NCBI RefSeq assembly: GCF_018860765.1
Contig: NZ_JAHKPV010000021.1
Span: forward strand, 62,001 to 126,000
Reading direction: 5' to 3'
Length of the DNA stretch: 64,000 nt
DNA from: Marinobacter salexigens
GTDB lineage: Bacteria; Pseudomonadota; Gammaproteobacteria; Pseudomonadales; Oleiphilaceae
Every line of letters starts with the position of its first letter. Positions within the stretch are counted from its first letter, which is position 1. The notes under the pieces were generated by a model. That model ran no database searches. It saw only the letters and a list, made by a program, of their open reading frames with translations, and was not told the origin of the DNA. Below are positions 1-8,564 of this stretch, in pieces. The translations under genes and the position numbers were made by a program.

Positions 1-2
1 TA

Positions 3-470
3 CACACCAACGTGATTGGCACAGCCCGTAGCGTTGAAATTGCCTTGCCTGCGTTGCGACGCACCCGAGCTAAAGGGCTGCCAGCTACTTTGGTTATTGT
101 AGGCTCGTCCGCTTGGTGGTTTCCGTTTGGCCGTGCGGAGGGTTACGGCGCATCCAAAGCAGCCCTAGCCTATTTTGCCCAAAGCCTAAGAGCCGATCTG
201 GCTGCAGAAGGTATTGATGTTGTGTTGGTGTCGCCCGGTTTTGTGAAAACGCCACTGACCCACCGGAATGATTTCCCCATGCCGTTTCTAGTCACAGCCG
301 AAGATGCTGCAGAGCGCATCGTCAGCGGGCTAGCTAAAGGCCACAATGAAATTGCCTTCCCGAAACGCTTTACATGGATTTTGAAGTGTCTGGGCGCCCT
401 GCCCCAGTCATTGATCGACCGCATGGCCGCCTCCATGGCCCGAAAAAGTTCCAGCGAACAGGATACATAA
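3..470 (+). CDS. Short-chain dehydrogenase/reductase, 5' end outside window
   Basis: The C-terminal part of a classical NAD(P)-dependent SDR oxidoreductase. The reading frame is open to the window edge, so the GTG at 12 is an internal valine in the SDR pattern TNVIG and not a start. Visible motifs are the catalytic serine region (VGSSAWW) and the active-site YGASK (YxxxK), followed by the usual SPGFVKT turn. The stop TAA shares one base with the ATG of the FAD oxidoreductase (TAATG), so the two are translationally coupled. The substrate is unknown; the context of a cyclopropane-synthase-like methyltransferase suggests lipid or fatty-acyl chemistry, which is inference. Confidence 0.9.
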   Translation, partial: HTNVIGTARSVEIALPALRRTRAKGLPATLVIVGSSAWWFPFGRAEGYGASKAALAYFAQSLRADLAAEGIDVVLVSPGFVKTPLTHRNDFPMPFLVTAEDAAERIVSGLAKGHNEIAFPKRFTWILKCLGALPQSLIDRMAASMARKSSSEQDT

Positions 471-1735
471 TGAATAACCAACGTCAGCGTATTGCGGTTA
501 TTGGCGCCGGAGTCTCCGGCCTCACGGCAGCGTGGCTTCTTGCTGAAAAGCACGATATCGAACTCTTTGAGGCTGCTGATTACGCCGGTGGCCACACCAA
601 TACCGAGTTTGTAGAAGCCGGAGGGCGCATCTGGCCGGTTAATACGGGGTTTATTGTGTTCAACGATTGGACATACCCGAATTTTATGCGCCTTATGGAG
701 CGATTGGGGGTGCCCTCGGAAGTCAGCGACATGAGTTTCAGTGTGGATAGCAGCACTACAGGGCTGCAATACAACGGCACCAGCTTGAACACACTCTTCG
801 CTCAGCGTAAAAATCTGCTTAACGTCCGCTTTTTGACTATGGTGCGGGAAATCCTGAGGTTCAATAAAGAGACCCGGGCCGATATGGCTGCTGGCAAGAT
901 CCGCAGTACGGAAACACTAGGCGAGTACTTAAACCGTAACGGCTATTCCCGGTATTTCCGAAACTACTACATTGTACCCATGGGAGCAGCCATTTGGTCG
1001 GCCCCGGAAATCGTTCTCGAACAGTTTCCAATACGCTTTTTTCTGCAGTTCTTTAATAACCACGGCATGTTGTCAGTAGACGATCGTCCCATGTGGCGGG
1101 TTATTTCAGGTGGTTCCGCGCAATATGTGAACGCCATGATGGACAGGCTAGGAAAACACACACATTTGAACACGCCAGTGCAGGCTGTAAGCAGGAATGA
1201 GAACGGCGTTACGATTGCCCTAGAGGGCCAGACCCTTGAGTTTGATCAAGTTATTTTTGCTTGCCATAGCGATCAAGCGCTAGCCATGCTATCCGACCCG
1301 AGTGACACAGAGCGTGACATTTTAGGGGCCATCCCGTACCAGAAGAACGAGGTGGTGCTACATACAGACAGCAGCGTTCTGCCAGACAACCGCAGAGCTT
1401 GGGCCGCTTGGAACTACTATATTCCGAAGCACAGCACTGAACCGGTTTCGGTGACATACAACATGAACGTGTTGCAGAACTTCCATCAGGCTCCGGAGGT
1501 TTTTTGCGTCACGCTAAACCGAAGCCAAGATATTGCCGAAGACAAAGTCATCAAGCGCTTCAATTATTCTCACCCAGTGTTCACTTTGGATGCAGTAGAA
1601 GCTCAAGAACGCTACGGCGAGATTGGTAACAAAAACCGTACGCATTACTGCGGCGCCTATTGGTTCAATGGATTTCATGAAGATGGTGTGCGTAGTGCGC
1701 TGCGGGTAACCAGTGATTTTGGTGTGGAGCTCTGA
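470..1735 (+). CDS. FAD-dependent amine-oxidase-type oxidoreductase
   Basis: A 421-residue NAD(P)/FAD-dependent oxidoreductase of the amine oxidase/desaturase-like family. A dinucleotide-binding GxGxxG (GAGVSG, residues 12-17) follows an N-terminal beta strand, with the acidic ELFEA strand after it. The ATG at 470 is chosen because it overlaps the SDR stop codon (TAATG) and sits directly before the Rossmann strand; an in-frame start at 374 would lie deep inside the SDR gene. Homologues beside DUF1365 and a Cfa-like methyltransferase occur in the RpoE/ChrR singlet-oxygen regulon of Rhodobacter (family knowledge). A role as a desaturase or oxidase of membrane fatty acids is therefore plausible but not shown here. 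Confidence 0.9.
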   Translation: MNNQRQRIAVIGAGVSGLTAAWLLAEKHDIELFEAADYAGGHTNTEFVEAGGRIWPVNTGFIVFNDWTYPNFMRLMERLGVPSEVSDMSFSVDSSTTGLQYNGTSLNTLFAQRKNLLNVRFLTMVREILRFNKETRADMAAGKIRSTETLGEYLNRNGYSRYFRNYYIVPMGAAIWSAPEIVLEQFPIRFFLQFFNNHGMLSVDDRPMWRVISGGSAQYVNAMMDRLGKHTHLNTPVQAVSRNENGVTIALEGQTLEFDQVIFACHSDQALAMLSDPSDTERDILGAIPYQKNEVVLHTDSSVLPDNRRAWAAWNYYIPKHSTEPVSVTYNMNVLQNFHQAPEVFCVTLNRSQDIAEDKVIKRFNYSHPVFTLDAVEAQERYGEIGNKNRTHYCGAYWFNGFHEDGVRSALRVTSDFGVEL

Positions 1736-1737
1736 TT

Positions 1738-2622
1738 ATGGACAGCCAATGGTTACAAGGCTCTATCCGGCACCGGCGTTTGTATCCGGTTCGGCACGAG
1801 TTCGAATACCATACTGGCATGCTCGCGCTGGATACGGATGAGTGGAACCAAGTAGCCAACGTAAGCCCCTTCTTTTCTCTGGAAAACTTCAATTGGGTGT
1901 CGTTGAAGCGTAAAGACTATTTTCAGCCCGAGGCCGGTGATTTATCAGAAGCGTTGCGCGCGCATGTTGAAACCGCCAGCGGTTGGCGCCCCGATGGCGC
2001 AGTGGAATTACTAACTCATCCTCGTTACGCGGGGTATGTTTTCAATCCGGTGAGCTTTTACTTTTGCTATCGCGCTGGCGAAAGCGGAGCCAACGGCGAT
2101 GTTCCCGCTGTTATCGTGGCTCAGATTACGAATACCCCTTGGAATGAACGTCATGTTTATTGCTTGGAAACCACAAACAGCGCACCCAATGCTGCTGGCT
2201 GGCGCACGGAACGATTCGAATTTACTAAGCGTTTTCATGTATCACCGTTCAACGCTATGGCACAACATTACGAATGGACGTTCAGCTTTCGTGGGCCAGA
2301 GTTGAGAGTCCACATGAACGTGCTCGAAGAAGGAAAGAAACATTTTGATGCAACACTTGTAGTCCATAGAGCCCCTCTTACACGTAAAACTCTTCATAAA
2401 AGTCTGCGCCAGTTTCCGATGGAGGCACTCAAGGTGGCAGCCGGTATTTACTGGCACGCTCTGAAGCTGAAACTCAAAGGTGCGCCCTTTTACACGCACC
2501 CTGACAAGCTCGCTGATAGCGACCCTGTCCACAGGCTAGGAAACACCGATCAGGGAGTTGATGTAACCAGCACAGACGACTCAAACAAGACTAGAGGAAA
2601 GGTAAGCTCATGGAGAACATAA
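1738..2622 (+). CDS. DUF1365 family protein
   Basis: A 294-residue DUF1365 protein with the family signature near the N-terminus (GSIRHRRLYPVRHEF) and the conserved NPVSFYFCY and WNERHVY stretches. No catalytic mechanism is established for the family. It starts two bases after the stop of the FAD oxidoreductase gene, and its 3' end overlaps the methyltransferase start by 13 bases, so it belongs to one coupled operon. The family is almost always found between an FAD oxidoreductase and a Cfa-like methyltransferase, implying a shared lipid-modification pathway. The last ~30 residues are polar and low-complexity. Confidence 0.9.
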   Translation: MDSQWLQGSIRHRRLYPVRHEFEYHTGMLALDTDEWNQVANVSPFFSLENFNWVSLKRKDYFQPEAGDLSEALRAHVETASGWRPDGAVELLTHPRYAGYVFNPVSFYFCYRAGESGANGDVPAVIVAQITNTPWNERHVYCLETTNSAPNAAGWRTERFEFTKRFHVSPFNAMAQHYEWTFSFRGPELRVHMNVLEEGKKHFDATLVVHRAPLTRKTLHKSLRQFPMEALKVAAGIYWHALKLKLKGAPFYTHPDKLADSDPVHRLGNTDQGVDVTSTDDSNKTRGKVSSWRT

Positions 2623-3884
2623 ACACATCGGCAAACACTGTCGCCACCGCCCATACAAACACCTCATTGGTTAACCGGGTAGCGCGCAACTTGGTTATCC
2701 AACAACTCCGGCAACTGGGAGCTGGCACGCTCACCATTCGTGAATTCGGCATGGATGATCTGGTTTTTGGTGATGGCAACGACGTGCACCCACCCGCAGA
2801 GCTGATTGTTCATGACCCAAGCACTTGGCGGGATTTGCTGACAGGCGGTAGCGTAGGCGCCGCCGAAGCCTATGTTGCCGGGGATTGGTCATCACCGGAT
2901 CTGGTTGCGCTGCTCCGGTTCTTTACGCGCAATATTGACCGTATGAATGAGTTCGAAGACACATTCAGTTGGGTGACCAAACCAGCGCTCAAAGGGCTGC
3001 ATTGGCTGAACCGCAACACCAAAGACGGTTCAAGAAAGAACATCAGCGCCCATTACGATCTAGGCAACGATTTGTTCGAAACCTTCCTCGACCCGACCAT
3101 GATGTATTCCTCCGCAATATACCCCAACGAAGATTCCACACTCGACGAAGCTGCCCTTCACAAACTCGACACCATCTGCACAAAACTGGATTTGCAGCCA
3201 AGTGACAGAGTTGTAGAGATAGGCACCGGTTGGGGTGGCTTCGCTATCCATGCGGCTAAACACTATGGTTGCCATGTAACCACAACCACAATTTCCAAAG
3301 AACAACTGGAGCTTGCACAAGAGCGGGTTCGCAGTGAAGGCCTCGAAGACCGAATCACCCTGCTGTTCGACGATTATCGTGACCTTGCGGGCCAGTTCGA
3401 CAAACTGGTTTCCATTGAGATGATTGAAGCCGTAGGCCCTCAGTTTCTGGACAGCTATTTCAGCCAAATTAACGCGCTACTGAAGCCAGACGGAATAGCT
3501 TTGGTTCAGGCCATTAACATGCCGGAGCAGCGCTACCAGCGCGCCCTGAAAAACGTCGATTTTATCCAGCGGTTTATCTTTCCCGGTAGTTTTATACCGT
3601 CATTCGGCGCCATTCTGGAATCGGTGCGCAATGAATCCAATATGGTTTTGACCCACTCGGAAGATACCGGTTTTCACTATGCACGCACACTCCGGGACTG
3701 GTGCGACCGGTTTATGGCCAACCACGAAACCCTAGAATCTATGGGCTACGATCAGGCTTTCCGCAAGCTCTGGCATTTCTACTTTGCCTACTGCGAAGCA
3801 GGCTTTAGCGAGAGAGCTATCGGAGTATCACAGTTGGTTTTCGCCAAACCTGGTAACAAACGGCGGAACATACTAAGTGTATGA
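2610..3884 (+). CDS. Cyclopropane-fatty-acyl-phospholipid synthase-like methyltransferase
   Basis: A 424-residue SAM-dependent methyltransferase of the CfaB/CMAS family, which acts on the double bond of membrane phospholipid acyl chains. The SAM-binding glycine motif EIGTGWGG lies near residue 203, preceded by ISAHYDLGND and MMYSSAIY, both typical of the family. An N-terminal ~100-residue domain shows VGAAEAYVAGDWSSPDL, the lipid-binding region of Cfa. The start at 2610 lies within the DUF1365 3' end and the stop overlaps the next ATG (ATGA). In this gene context the enzyme may make methylated or furan-type fatty acids and not cyclopropanes; this is inference from known Rhodobacter clusters. 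Confidence 0.9.
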   Translation: MENINTSANTVATAHTNTSLVNRVARNLVIQQLRQLGAGTLTIREFGMDDLVFGDGNDVHPPAELIVHDPSTWRDLLTGGSVGAAEAYVAGDWSSPDLVALLRFFTRNIDRMNEFEDTFSWVTKPALKGLHWLNRNTKDGSRKNISAHYDLGNDLFETFLDPTMMYSSAIYPNEDSTLDEAALHKLDTICTKLDLQPSDRVVEIGTGWGGFAIHAAKHYGCHVTTTTISKEQLELAQERVRSEGLEDRITLLFDDYRDLAGQFDKLVSIEMIEAVGPQFLDSYFSQINALLKPDGIALVQAINMPEQRYQRALKNVDFIQRFIFPGSFIPSFGAILESVRNESNMVLTHSEDTGFHYARTLRDWCDRFMANHETLESMGYDQAFRKLWHFYFAYCEAGFSERAIGVSQLVFAKPGNKRRNILSV

Positions 3885-4399
3885 TCACATCAGAAACAGC
3901 TCGTAATATACTGAATTTTATATTCTTTCAGATTGGATGGTTTGCTTGCGTAGTATATCCCGATCTGATTGGTCCAGCTGTCGCGCTGTCGTTTCTGGTT
4001 ATCCATTTTGTGCTGGTGAGCCAGAACCGCTTAACCGAACTGCAATTTATAGCGCTGGGAACGGTGTTAGGCTCATTGCTAGATGGTCTCTGGCTCAACA
4101 CTGGCGTCCTTGATAATGGAAACGACGCTTTAGTGATTACGCCGCTGTGGCTGGTGGCTATCTGGGCGACATTTATGACCACCCTCAGCCATTCTCTAAA
4201 CTGGATTAGCCGCAAGGTCTGGCTTGCGTTCGTGTTTGCCCCCATTGCAGGCCCATTTGCCTACTGGTCGGCGAGTAAATTAGGGGCGATTGCCCTGCCG
4301 GATCTAGTTCTCTCAATTGCAGCTCTGGCTCTTGGTTGGCTGCTGGTGTTTCCGTTGCTGCTGTTTACTCGGAAATCCTTGTACCCGGAGCTATCATGA
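3881..4399 (+). CDS. DUF2878 integral membrane protein
   Basis: A 172-residue, very hydrophobic protein with about five predicted transmembrane segments, matching the DUF2878 family in size and in the opening pattern NFIFFQIGWFACV. Function is unknown; the family recurs in operons with DUF1365 and Cfa-like methyltransferases. It overlaps both neighbours by four bases (ATGA at 3881 and at 4396), so it is probably produced in a fixed ratio with them and could form the membrane part of the same lipid-modifying system (inference). Confidence 0.85.
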   Translation: MITSETARNILNFIFFQIGWFACVVYPDLIGPAVALSFLVIHFVLVSQNRLTELQFIALGTVLGSLLDGLWLNTGVLDNGNDALVITPLWLVAIWATFMTTLSHSLNWISRKVWLAFVFAPIAGPFAYWSASKLGAIALPDLVLSIAALALGWLLVFPLLLFTRKSLYPELS

Positions 4400-5157
4400 C
4401 GGCCATACGCGGTGGAGTTCTATTAGTGGCAGCGTCAATGGCTGCACCTGTAGGTGCAGCTGTGTTCGAATTTACCGGATCAGCCGCCAGAAACGATGGG
4501 AGAGTGTTATACGAAGAGGAGCACAGAACTGAGGGCCAATGTGAGCAAGGCGTATTCCAACCAGTAAAGCATCACGTCACCTACCATCCCTTTAGTAGCG
4601 ATAAAGATAGTAGCGGCAAAGATCAACCATTCGCAGAAAAGTGGCTGGATTACAGCTCTTCGGTTGTTCGTCCAGCGGTGAATTTCCGTCAGCCAGACTT
4701 TAACGAGCTTCTTGAAATCACCTATCCTGCTGAAGATATCGTGAATCTGGTGTGGCAACAGCCCGGAGGTGATACCAGTCGGTCGACCCTTGAGATTTCC
4801 AACGACTTGGTGGTTGACGCAGGCTTTGATAATTTTGTGCGCCGGAATTGGCAAAAGGTTATTAACGGTGAGTCTGTAAAATTTCGTTTTCTAGCGCCAA
4901 CGCGAGGAACCGATTACGCGTTTGTATTGGAGCCTGCGCAAAGCCAGACCGTGAAAGCAGATCACTTAGTACAAATTCGCCCAGACAGCTTTATGCTCAA
5001 TTTTTTGGTGGACCCTATTATCCTCGGCTACAGTAAAAAAGGTGTGCTCACAGTTTATTCTGGCCTCACCAATGTGCGCGAGAATGCCGATCAAAATTTC
5101 ACTGCAACCATCCGCTATAATGTAACCACCTACCCAGAATGTGAACTTACCCCCTAA
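4396..5157 (+). CDS. Exported protein of unknown function in the lipid-modification operon
   Basis: A 253-residue protein not recognised as any named family. Residues 1-21 look like a Sec signal peptide (a basic residue near the start, then LLVAASMAAPVGAA), so it is probably periplasmic. The mature part is rich in beta-strand-like stretches and has no obvious catalytic motif or lipobox. The ATG at 4396 is chosen because it forms an ATGA overlap with the DUF2878 stop; an alternative in-frame GTG at 4336 would lack a clean signal peptide. As the last gene of the coupled operon, it may handle the lipid product or a substrate outside the inner membrane, which is conjecture. Confidence 0.8.
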   Translation: MTAIRGGVLLVAASMAAPVGAAVFEFTGSAARNDGRVLYEEEHRTEGQCEQGVFQPVKHHVTYHPFSSDKDSSGKDQPFAEKWLDYSSSVVRPAVNFRQPDFNELLEITYPAEDIVNLVWQQPGGDTSRSTLEISNDLVVDAGFDNFVRRNWQKVINGESVKFRFLAPTRGTDYAFVLEPAQSQTVKADHLVQIRPDSFMLNFLVDPIILGYSKKGVLTVYSGLTNVRENADQNFTATIRYNVTTYPECELTP

Positions 5158-5238
5158 TCTTGCCCCCTTCGAGGAGGCAGTGCACAGGTTCCAATGTGTT
5201 AAACTTCTGCGGCAACCAACGCCGGAGAATGTTTAGCC

Positions 5239-6051
5239 ATGATGTTTGTGTCTTTTAACGTCAACAGTATACGTACCCGCCTACACCAGCTTGAAGCGCT
5301 GATCGAAAGCCATAACCCAGATTTCATCGGCCTTCAGGAAACTAAGGTACGAGACGAAGAGTTTCCAGTTGAGGCCATTCGTGAACTGGGCTACCACGTA
5401 CATTTTCACGGTCAGAAAACTCACTATGGTGTTGCACTGCTCTCCCGCATGGAGCCGGATAAGGTTTTAAAGGGCTACCCCGGAGACGAAGACGACGCAC
5501 AGCGCCGTATGATTACCGGCCAGTTCACCATCAATGGCAAAAAGCTTACGGTTCTTAACGGTTACTTTCCCCAAGGCGAGAGCCGCAGCCATCCTGTTAA
5601 ATTTCCAGCAAAAGAAAAGTTCTATGCAGACCTCATGGCGTATCTCGACGAACTAAACGAACGGGATGGCCACGTGGTAATCATGGGGGACATGAACATT
5701 TCACCCACTGATAAAGACATTGGCATAGGTCCGGACAACGCCAAGCGCTGGTTACGCACCGGCAAATGCTCATTTCTTCCGGAAGAAAGGGAATGGTTGG
5801 GCCGAGTTGAGGCTCGCGGCTATACCGATGTGTTCCGCCACCTACACCCCGATGAGGCGCAAACATTCAGTTGGTTTGATTACCGCAGCAAAGGCTTTGA
5901 GCGTGAGCCCAAGCGTGGCCTGCGCATTGACCTCATCATGGCCAGCGATGGGCTGCTGCCCAAAGCAAAGGAAGCGGGCGTGTCTTACGATTTCCGCGCG
6001 ATGGAGCGTCCATCCGATCATTGCCCGGTATGGGCGACCTTTGAACTCTGA
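5239..6051 (+). CDS. xthA: Exodeoxyribonuclease III
   Basis: A 270-residue endonuclease/exonuclease/phosphatase-family DNA repair enzyme acting on AP sites and 3' ends. Active-site elements are in order: N7 in SFNVNS, E34 in LQETK, the DMN motif in MGDMNIS near residue 152, FSWFDYR near residue 210 and the terminal SDHCP histidine near 260. Length matches the family. The gene follows an 80-base gap after the lipid operon and is followed after 18 bases by a TetR-type regulator, so these two may be cotranscribed. Confidence 0.93.
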   Translation: MMFVSFNVNSIRTRLHQLEALIESHNPDFIGLQETKVRDEEFPVEAIRELGYHVHFHGQKTHYGVALLSRMEPDKVLKGYPGDEDDAQRRMITGQFTINGKKLTVLNGYFPQGESRSHPVKFPAKEKFYADLMAYLDELNERDGHVVIMGDMNISPTDKDIGIGPDNAKRWLRTGKCSFLPEEREWLGRVEARGYTDVFRHLHPDEAQTFSWFDYRSKGFEREPKRGLRIDLIMASDGLLPKAKEAGVSYDFRAMERPSDHCPVWATFEL

Positions 6052-6069
6052 GAACTGATCGGGCGCCCC

Positions 6070-6702
6070 ATGACAAAAGTAAAAACCCGGGACCGTATAC
6101 TCAACACCAGCCTCTCGCTGTTCAACAGTCTGGGCGAGCCAAATGTAACAACGTTGCTGATCTCAGATGAGTTGGATATAAGCCCCGGCAATCTGTATTA
6201 CCACTTTAAGAGCAAAGGTGACATTGTCGAGGAGCTGTTTGCAGCTTTTGAAGCGGAAATGCTGGATTTGCTTGCGGTGCCGGATGATGTTGATATCAGT
6301 CTAGACCAACAAAGCTTCTTTTTGCATTTACTGTTCGAGGCCGTGGCAAGATACCGGTTTTTGTATCAGGATCTGGTGAACGTTTTATCCAGATACGAGC
6401 GCTTGCAACTGCGTTTCAAACGGATTTTGAAGAAGAAAACGGAGGCTTTCCGGGGTATCTGCGAAAGCCTGCGGAGCCAAAACATGATGAGCGCTGATCA
6501 GGAAGAACTAGAATCGTTGTGTGAACAATTAACCCTGACTGCGTGTTATTGGAGCGCATACGATACGCTCTCCCACCTTGACGACAGGGAGTCTGTCGAT
6601 CCTGGCCGGGGCGTCTATCAGATGATGAACCTTATGTTGCCCTATTTCGCCCCGGACGTTCAGGAACAAGCAAAACTGATTAGCCGGGATTATTTGCTGT
6701 AG
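6070..6702 (+). CDS. TetR-family regulator, PhaD-like
   Basis: A 210-residue TetR/AcrR transcription factor. The N-terminal helix-turn-helix (residues ~5-50) contains GEPNVTTLLISDELDISPGN followed by LYYHFKSKGDIV, the wording typical of PhaD, the activator of phasin and polyhydroxyalkanoate genes in pseudomonads. The C-terminal ligand domain is divergent. It lies 18 bases after xthA and converges with the phasin gene 45 bases downstream. The phasin neighbour supports a PHA-granule role, though no PHA synthase is in the window; direct regulation of the phasin is inferred. Confidence 0.85.
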   Translation: MTKVKTRDRILNTSLSLFNSLGEPNVTTLLISDELDISPGNLYYHFKSKGDIVEELFAAFEAEMLDLLAVPDDVDISLDQQSFFLHLLFEAVARYRFLYQDLVNVLSRYERLQLRFKRILKKKTEAFRGICESLRSQNMMSADQEELESLCEQLTLTACYWSAYDTLSHLDDRESVDPGRGVYQMMNLMLPYFAPDVQEQAKLISRDYLL

Positions 6703-6747
6703 TAAACCTCTTAACCGCTCTTTTAGCCCCTTAGACCTTCTAAGCAC

Positions 6748-7164
6748 TTACTCTTCTTCATCTCTATTGCTGCTGTCCCTGAGCGCCGAAAGTTCTGCTT
6801 CCAACGCATTTATTCTTTGCTCAAGCGCTTCGATATCTTCCCGACGATGAATACCGAGACGGCGTAATGCCCCGGACACCCGCTCATCAAATAGGTGTTC
6901 GAGCCTGTCCCAGGTGCCGGTTGCCCGCTCACGAACGCCCTCGACCCGATCTTCCACGGAGCGCATCTGCTTCTCTACAACTCCCCGGGTTTTATTCTCC
7001 AGTTGCTCACCTTCCTGAACCAAGCGATCAAAAAACCGACCTGTGTCCTCTTCCGCTTTTGTGTAAGCGCCAAGGCCAGCAAGCCAAATCTGTCGGGCAG
7101 AGCCTTTTATCTTTGCTGCCAACTGCGGATCATTTTCGGGTTTCTTGTCGTTTTCATCAGACAT
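6748..7164 (-). CDS. Phasin family (PHA granule-associated) protein
   Basis: A 138-residue phasin of the PhaI/PhaF N-terminal type. The conserved amphipathic stretch QIWLAGLGAYTKAEEDT lies near residues 25-41, followed by a long charged helix and a C-terminal leucine-rich coiled coil (IEALEQRINALEAELSAL), the usual oligomerisation element. Phasins coat polyhydroxyalkanoate granules and influence their number and segregation. The protein lacks the histone-like lysine/alanine tail of PhaF. It is convergent with the PhaD-like regulator. Confidence 0.85.
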   Translation of the reverse strand: MSDENDKKPENDPQLAAKIKGSARQIWLAGLGAYTKAEEDTGRFFDRLVQEGEQLENKTRGVVEKQMRSVEDRVEGVRERATGTWDRLEHLFDERVSGALRRLGIHRREDIEALEQRINALEAELSALRDSSNRDEEE

Positions 7165-7564
7165 GCAACAACCTCGGGAAGAAAAGTGCGGTTAAAGTCC
7201 ATTGTATTACAGCTAAAGCGCAATTTCAGTCGGCTTGAAAGCCGCACAACAACAGGCTTCAGTATAAAGGCGAAATTTATATGCGAAAATGTTTTCAAAG
7301 CGAATAGGTGCATGCTTGAAGTGTACGAAATTTAGACAATACTTACCCATACCGGAGTCCCTGTTGACGCCGGTTTGTCTGGAAGCCTTTCATGGATAAA
7401 ACTCGCACGCCTCTGCCCGGCATTCACGCCGGGCTTTTTTTTGTTATTATTGCCCTTACTTATATACTTATTCCAAAAACAACTTTGGAGTTTGCAAGAC
7501 TGGAAGCTTCTTTATCGTGAAAAGCAATTCGAATACCTTACTGGCTAACTGGAGGAATGATTGA
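7165..7564. other. Intergenic region with possible small RNA or leader
   Basis: A 400-base gap. The left part is AT-rich and upstream of the phasin. Near 7316 there is a plus-strand promoter-like pair, TTGAAG at 7316-7321 and AATACT at 7338-7343 with 16 bases between. About 75 bases later comes a strong factor-independent terminator. No ORF of note lies between them, so a short RNA of roughly 95 nt, or a terminated leader of the downstream transporter genes, is possible. The interval 7444-7564 shows a good GGAGG site just before the 7565 start and nothing else recognised. Confidence 0.35.
7415..7443 (+). terminator. Rho-independent terminator
   Basis: GCCCGGC and GCCGGGC form a 7-bp perfect GC stem with loop ATTCAC, followed directly by eight or more T residues on the plus strand. 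There is no coding sequence immediately upstream on the plus strand, so what it terminates is unclear. Confidence 0.85.
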
Positions 7565-8002
7565 ATGATTGAAATTGCCTGGAGTAGTTTTACTCCCTGG
7601 TCAGCACTCATCGGTGGTGTGCTTGTAGGCATCGCCGCTGCGAGTTTTCTTTTGCTAAATGGCAGGATAGCCGGAATAAGCGGCATTTTGGGCGGTCTGC
7701 TAACCCCTTCTGCCGGCGACATCAGCTGGCGAATTGCTTTTCTGGCTGGGCTCATTGGCGCGCCAGCTCTTTGGGCCTTGGTCGTTCAATTACCGCCCAT
7801 TGAAATTAATGCAGGATACCCCGCCCTCATTTTGGCAGGCCTTATTGTAGGCGTTGGCACGCGCTACGGCTCAGGCTGCACCAGCGGGCATGGAGTTTGC
7901 GGGCTGTCGCGTCTCTCCCCCAGATCTTTAGTAGCAACCCTGAGTTTTATGTTTGCGGGGTTTGCCACTGTGTTTATTATCCGCCATCTGCTGGGAGTGT
8001 AA
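7565..8002 (+). CDS. YeeE/YedE family membrane protein (first half-transporter)
   Basis: A 145-residue hydrophobic protein of the YeeE/YedE (sulphur transport, TsuA-related) family, in the short PmpA-like form. The signature [23 protein letters not shown] around residues 95-120 has the conserved cysteines of the family. It is followed four bases later by a second YeeE-type gene, the usual pair that together corresponds to one full-length transporter. The family moves thiosulfate or another reactive sulfur compound across the inner membrane. The ATG at 7565 has a GGAGG site about nine bases upstream. Confidence 0.9.
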   Translation: MIEIAWSSFTPWSALIGGVLVGIAAASFLLLNGRIAGISGILGGLLTPSAGDISWRIAFLAGLIGAPALWALVVQLPPIEINAGYPALILAGLIVGVGTRYGSGCTSGHGVCGLSRLSPRSLVATLSFMFAGFATVFIIRHLLGV

Positions 8003-8006
8003 CTCT

Positions 8007-8477
8007 ATGAAATCTGCTATCGCCGCACTGTTTTCTGGCTTGCTGTTTGGCTTCGGCCTACTGGTTTCCGGCATGGCGAATCCCGAAAAGGTCTTGGGCT
8101 TTCTCGATATTGCCGGGCTCTGGGACCCGTCCCTTGCTTTCGTGATGGGTGGCGCCATCCTTGTCGGCCTTGTGGCATTCGCCATCGCCCGTAAAAGAAC
8201 ACTTTCCTTCCTCGGCTTCAGCATGAAAGTGCCCAGCCAATCCCACGTAGACAAGCGCTTGATCATTGGTGGCTTACTATTTGGTGTGGGCTGGGGTATT
8301 GCTGGCATTTGCCCCGGGCCCGGGCTGGTAGGTTTGGGCGCAGGCGAACTCAAATCCGCTGTTTTCGTGGTCTCCATGATTGTCGGCATGGGCGTGTTCG
8401 AATTGATTGAGCGTAGACGGGCTGGCACAAACCCGACCCGGTCCAACAGTGGCTGGAGCGCGACCGCTCAGGAGTGA
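8007..8477 (+). CDS. YeeE/YedE family membrane protein (second half-transporter)
   Basis: A 156-residue PmpB-like partner of the preceding gene. The conserved GVGWGIAGICPGPGLV segment (residues ~93-110) carries the family cysteine, and four hydrophobic segments are visible. The ATG at 8007 lies four bases after the stop of the first half; the in-frame start at 7953 would overlap that gene strongly and is less likely. A strong terminator follows. Together with the downstream BLH-domain gene, the pair resembles small sulfide/sulfane-sulfur handling clusters. Confidence 0.9.
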   Translation: MKSAIAALFSGLLFGFGLLVSGMANPEKVLGFLDIAGLWDPSLAFVMGGAILVGLVAFAIARKRTLSFLGFSMKVPSQSHVDKRLIIGGLLFGVGWGIAGICPGPGLVGLGAGELKSAVFVVSMIVGMGVFELIERRRAGTNPTRSNSGWSATAQE

Positions 8478-8504
8478 GCGGATTAGCTGTGTATCCTTCT
8501 GACA

Positions 8505-8542
8505 GACGCCATCAGCTATGAGATGATGGCGTCGTTTTTTTA
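8505..8542 (+). terminator. Rho-independent terminator after the YeeE pair
   Basis: GACGCCATCA pairs perfectly with TGATGGCGTC (10 bp) around a 9-base loop and is followed by G and a run of T. It separates the transporter pair from the BLH-domain gene. Confidence 0.9.
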
Positions 8543-8564
8543 TTGAATCCGGAGACGACCCCCC

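Noticed and set aside
374..469. Upstream in-frame start for the FAD oxidoreductase
   Set aside because: It lies inside the SDR gene. The ATG at 470 overlaps the SDR stop and begins right before the Rossmann motif.
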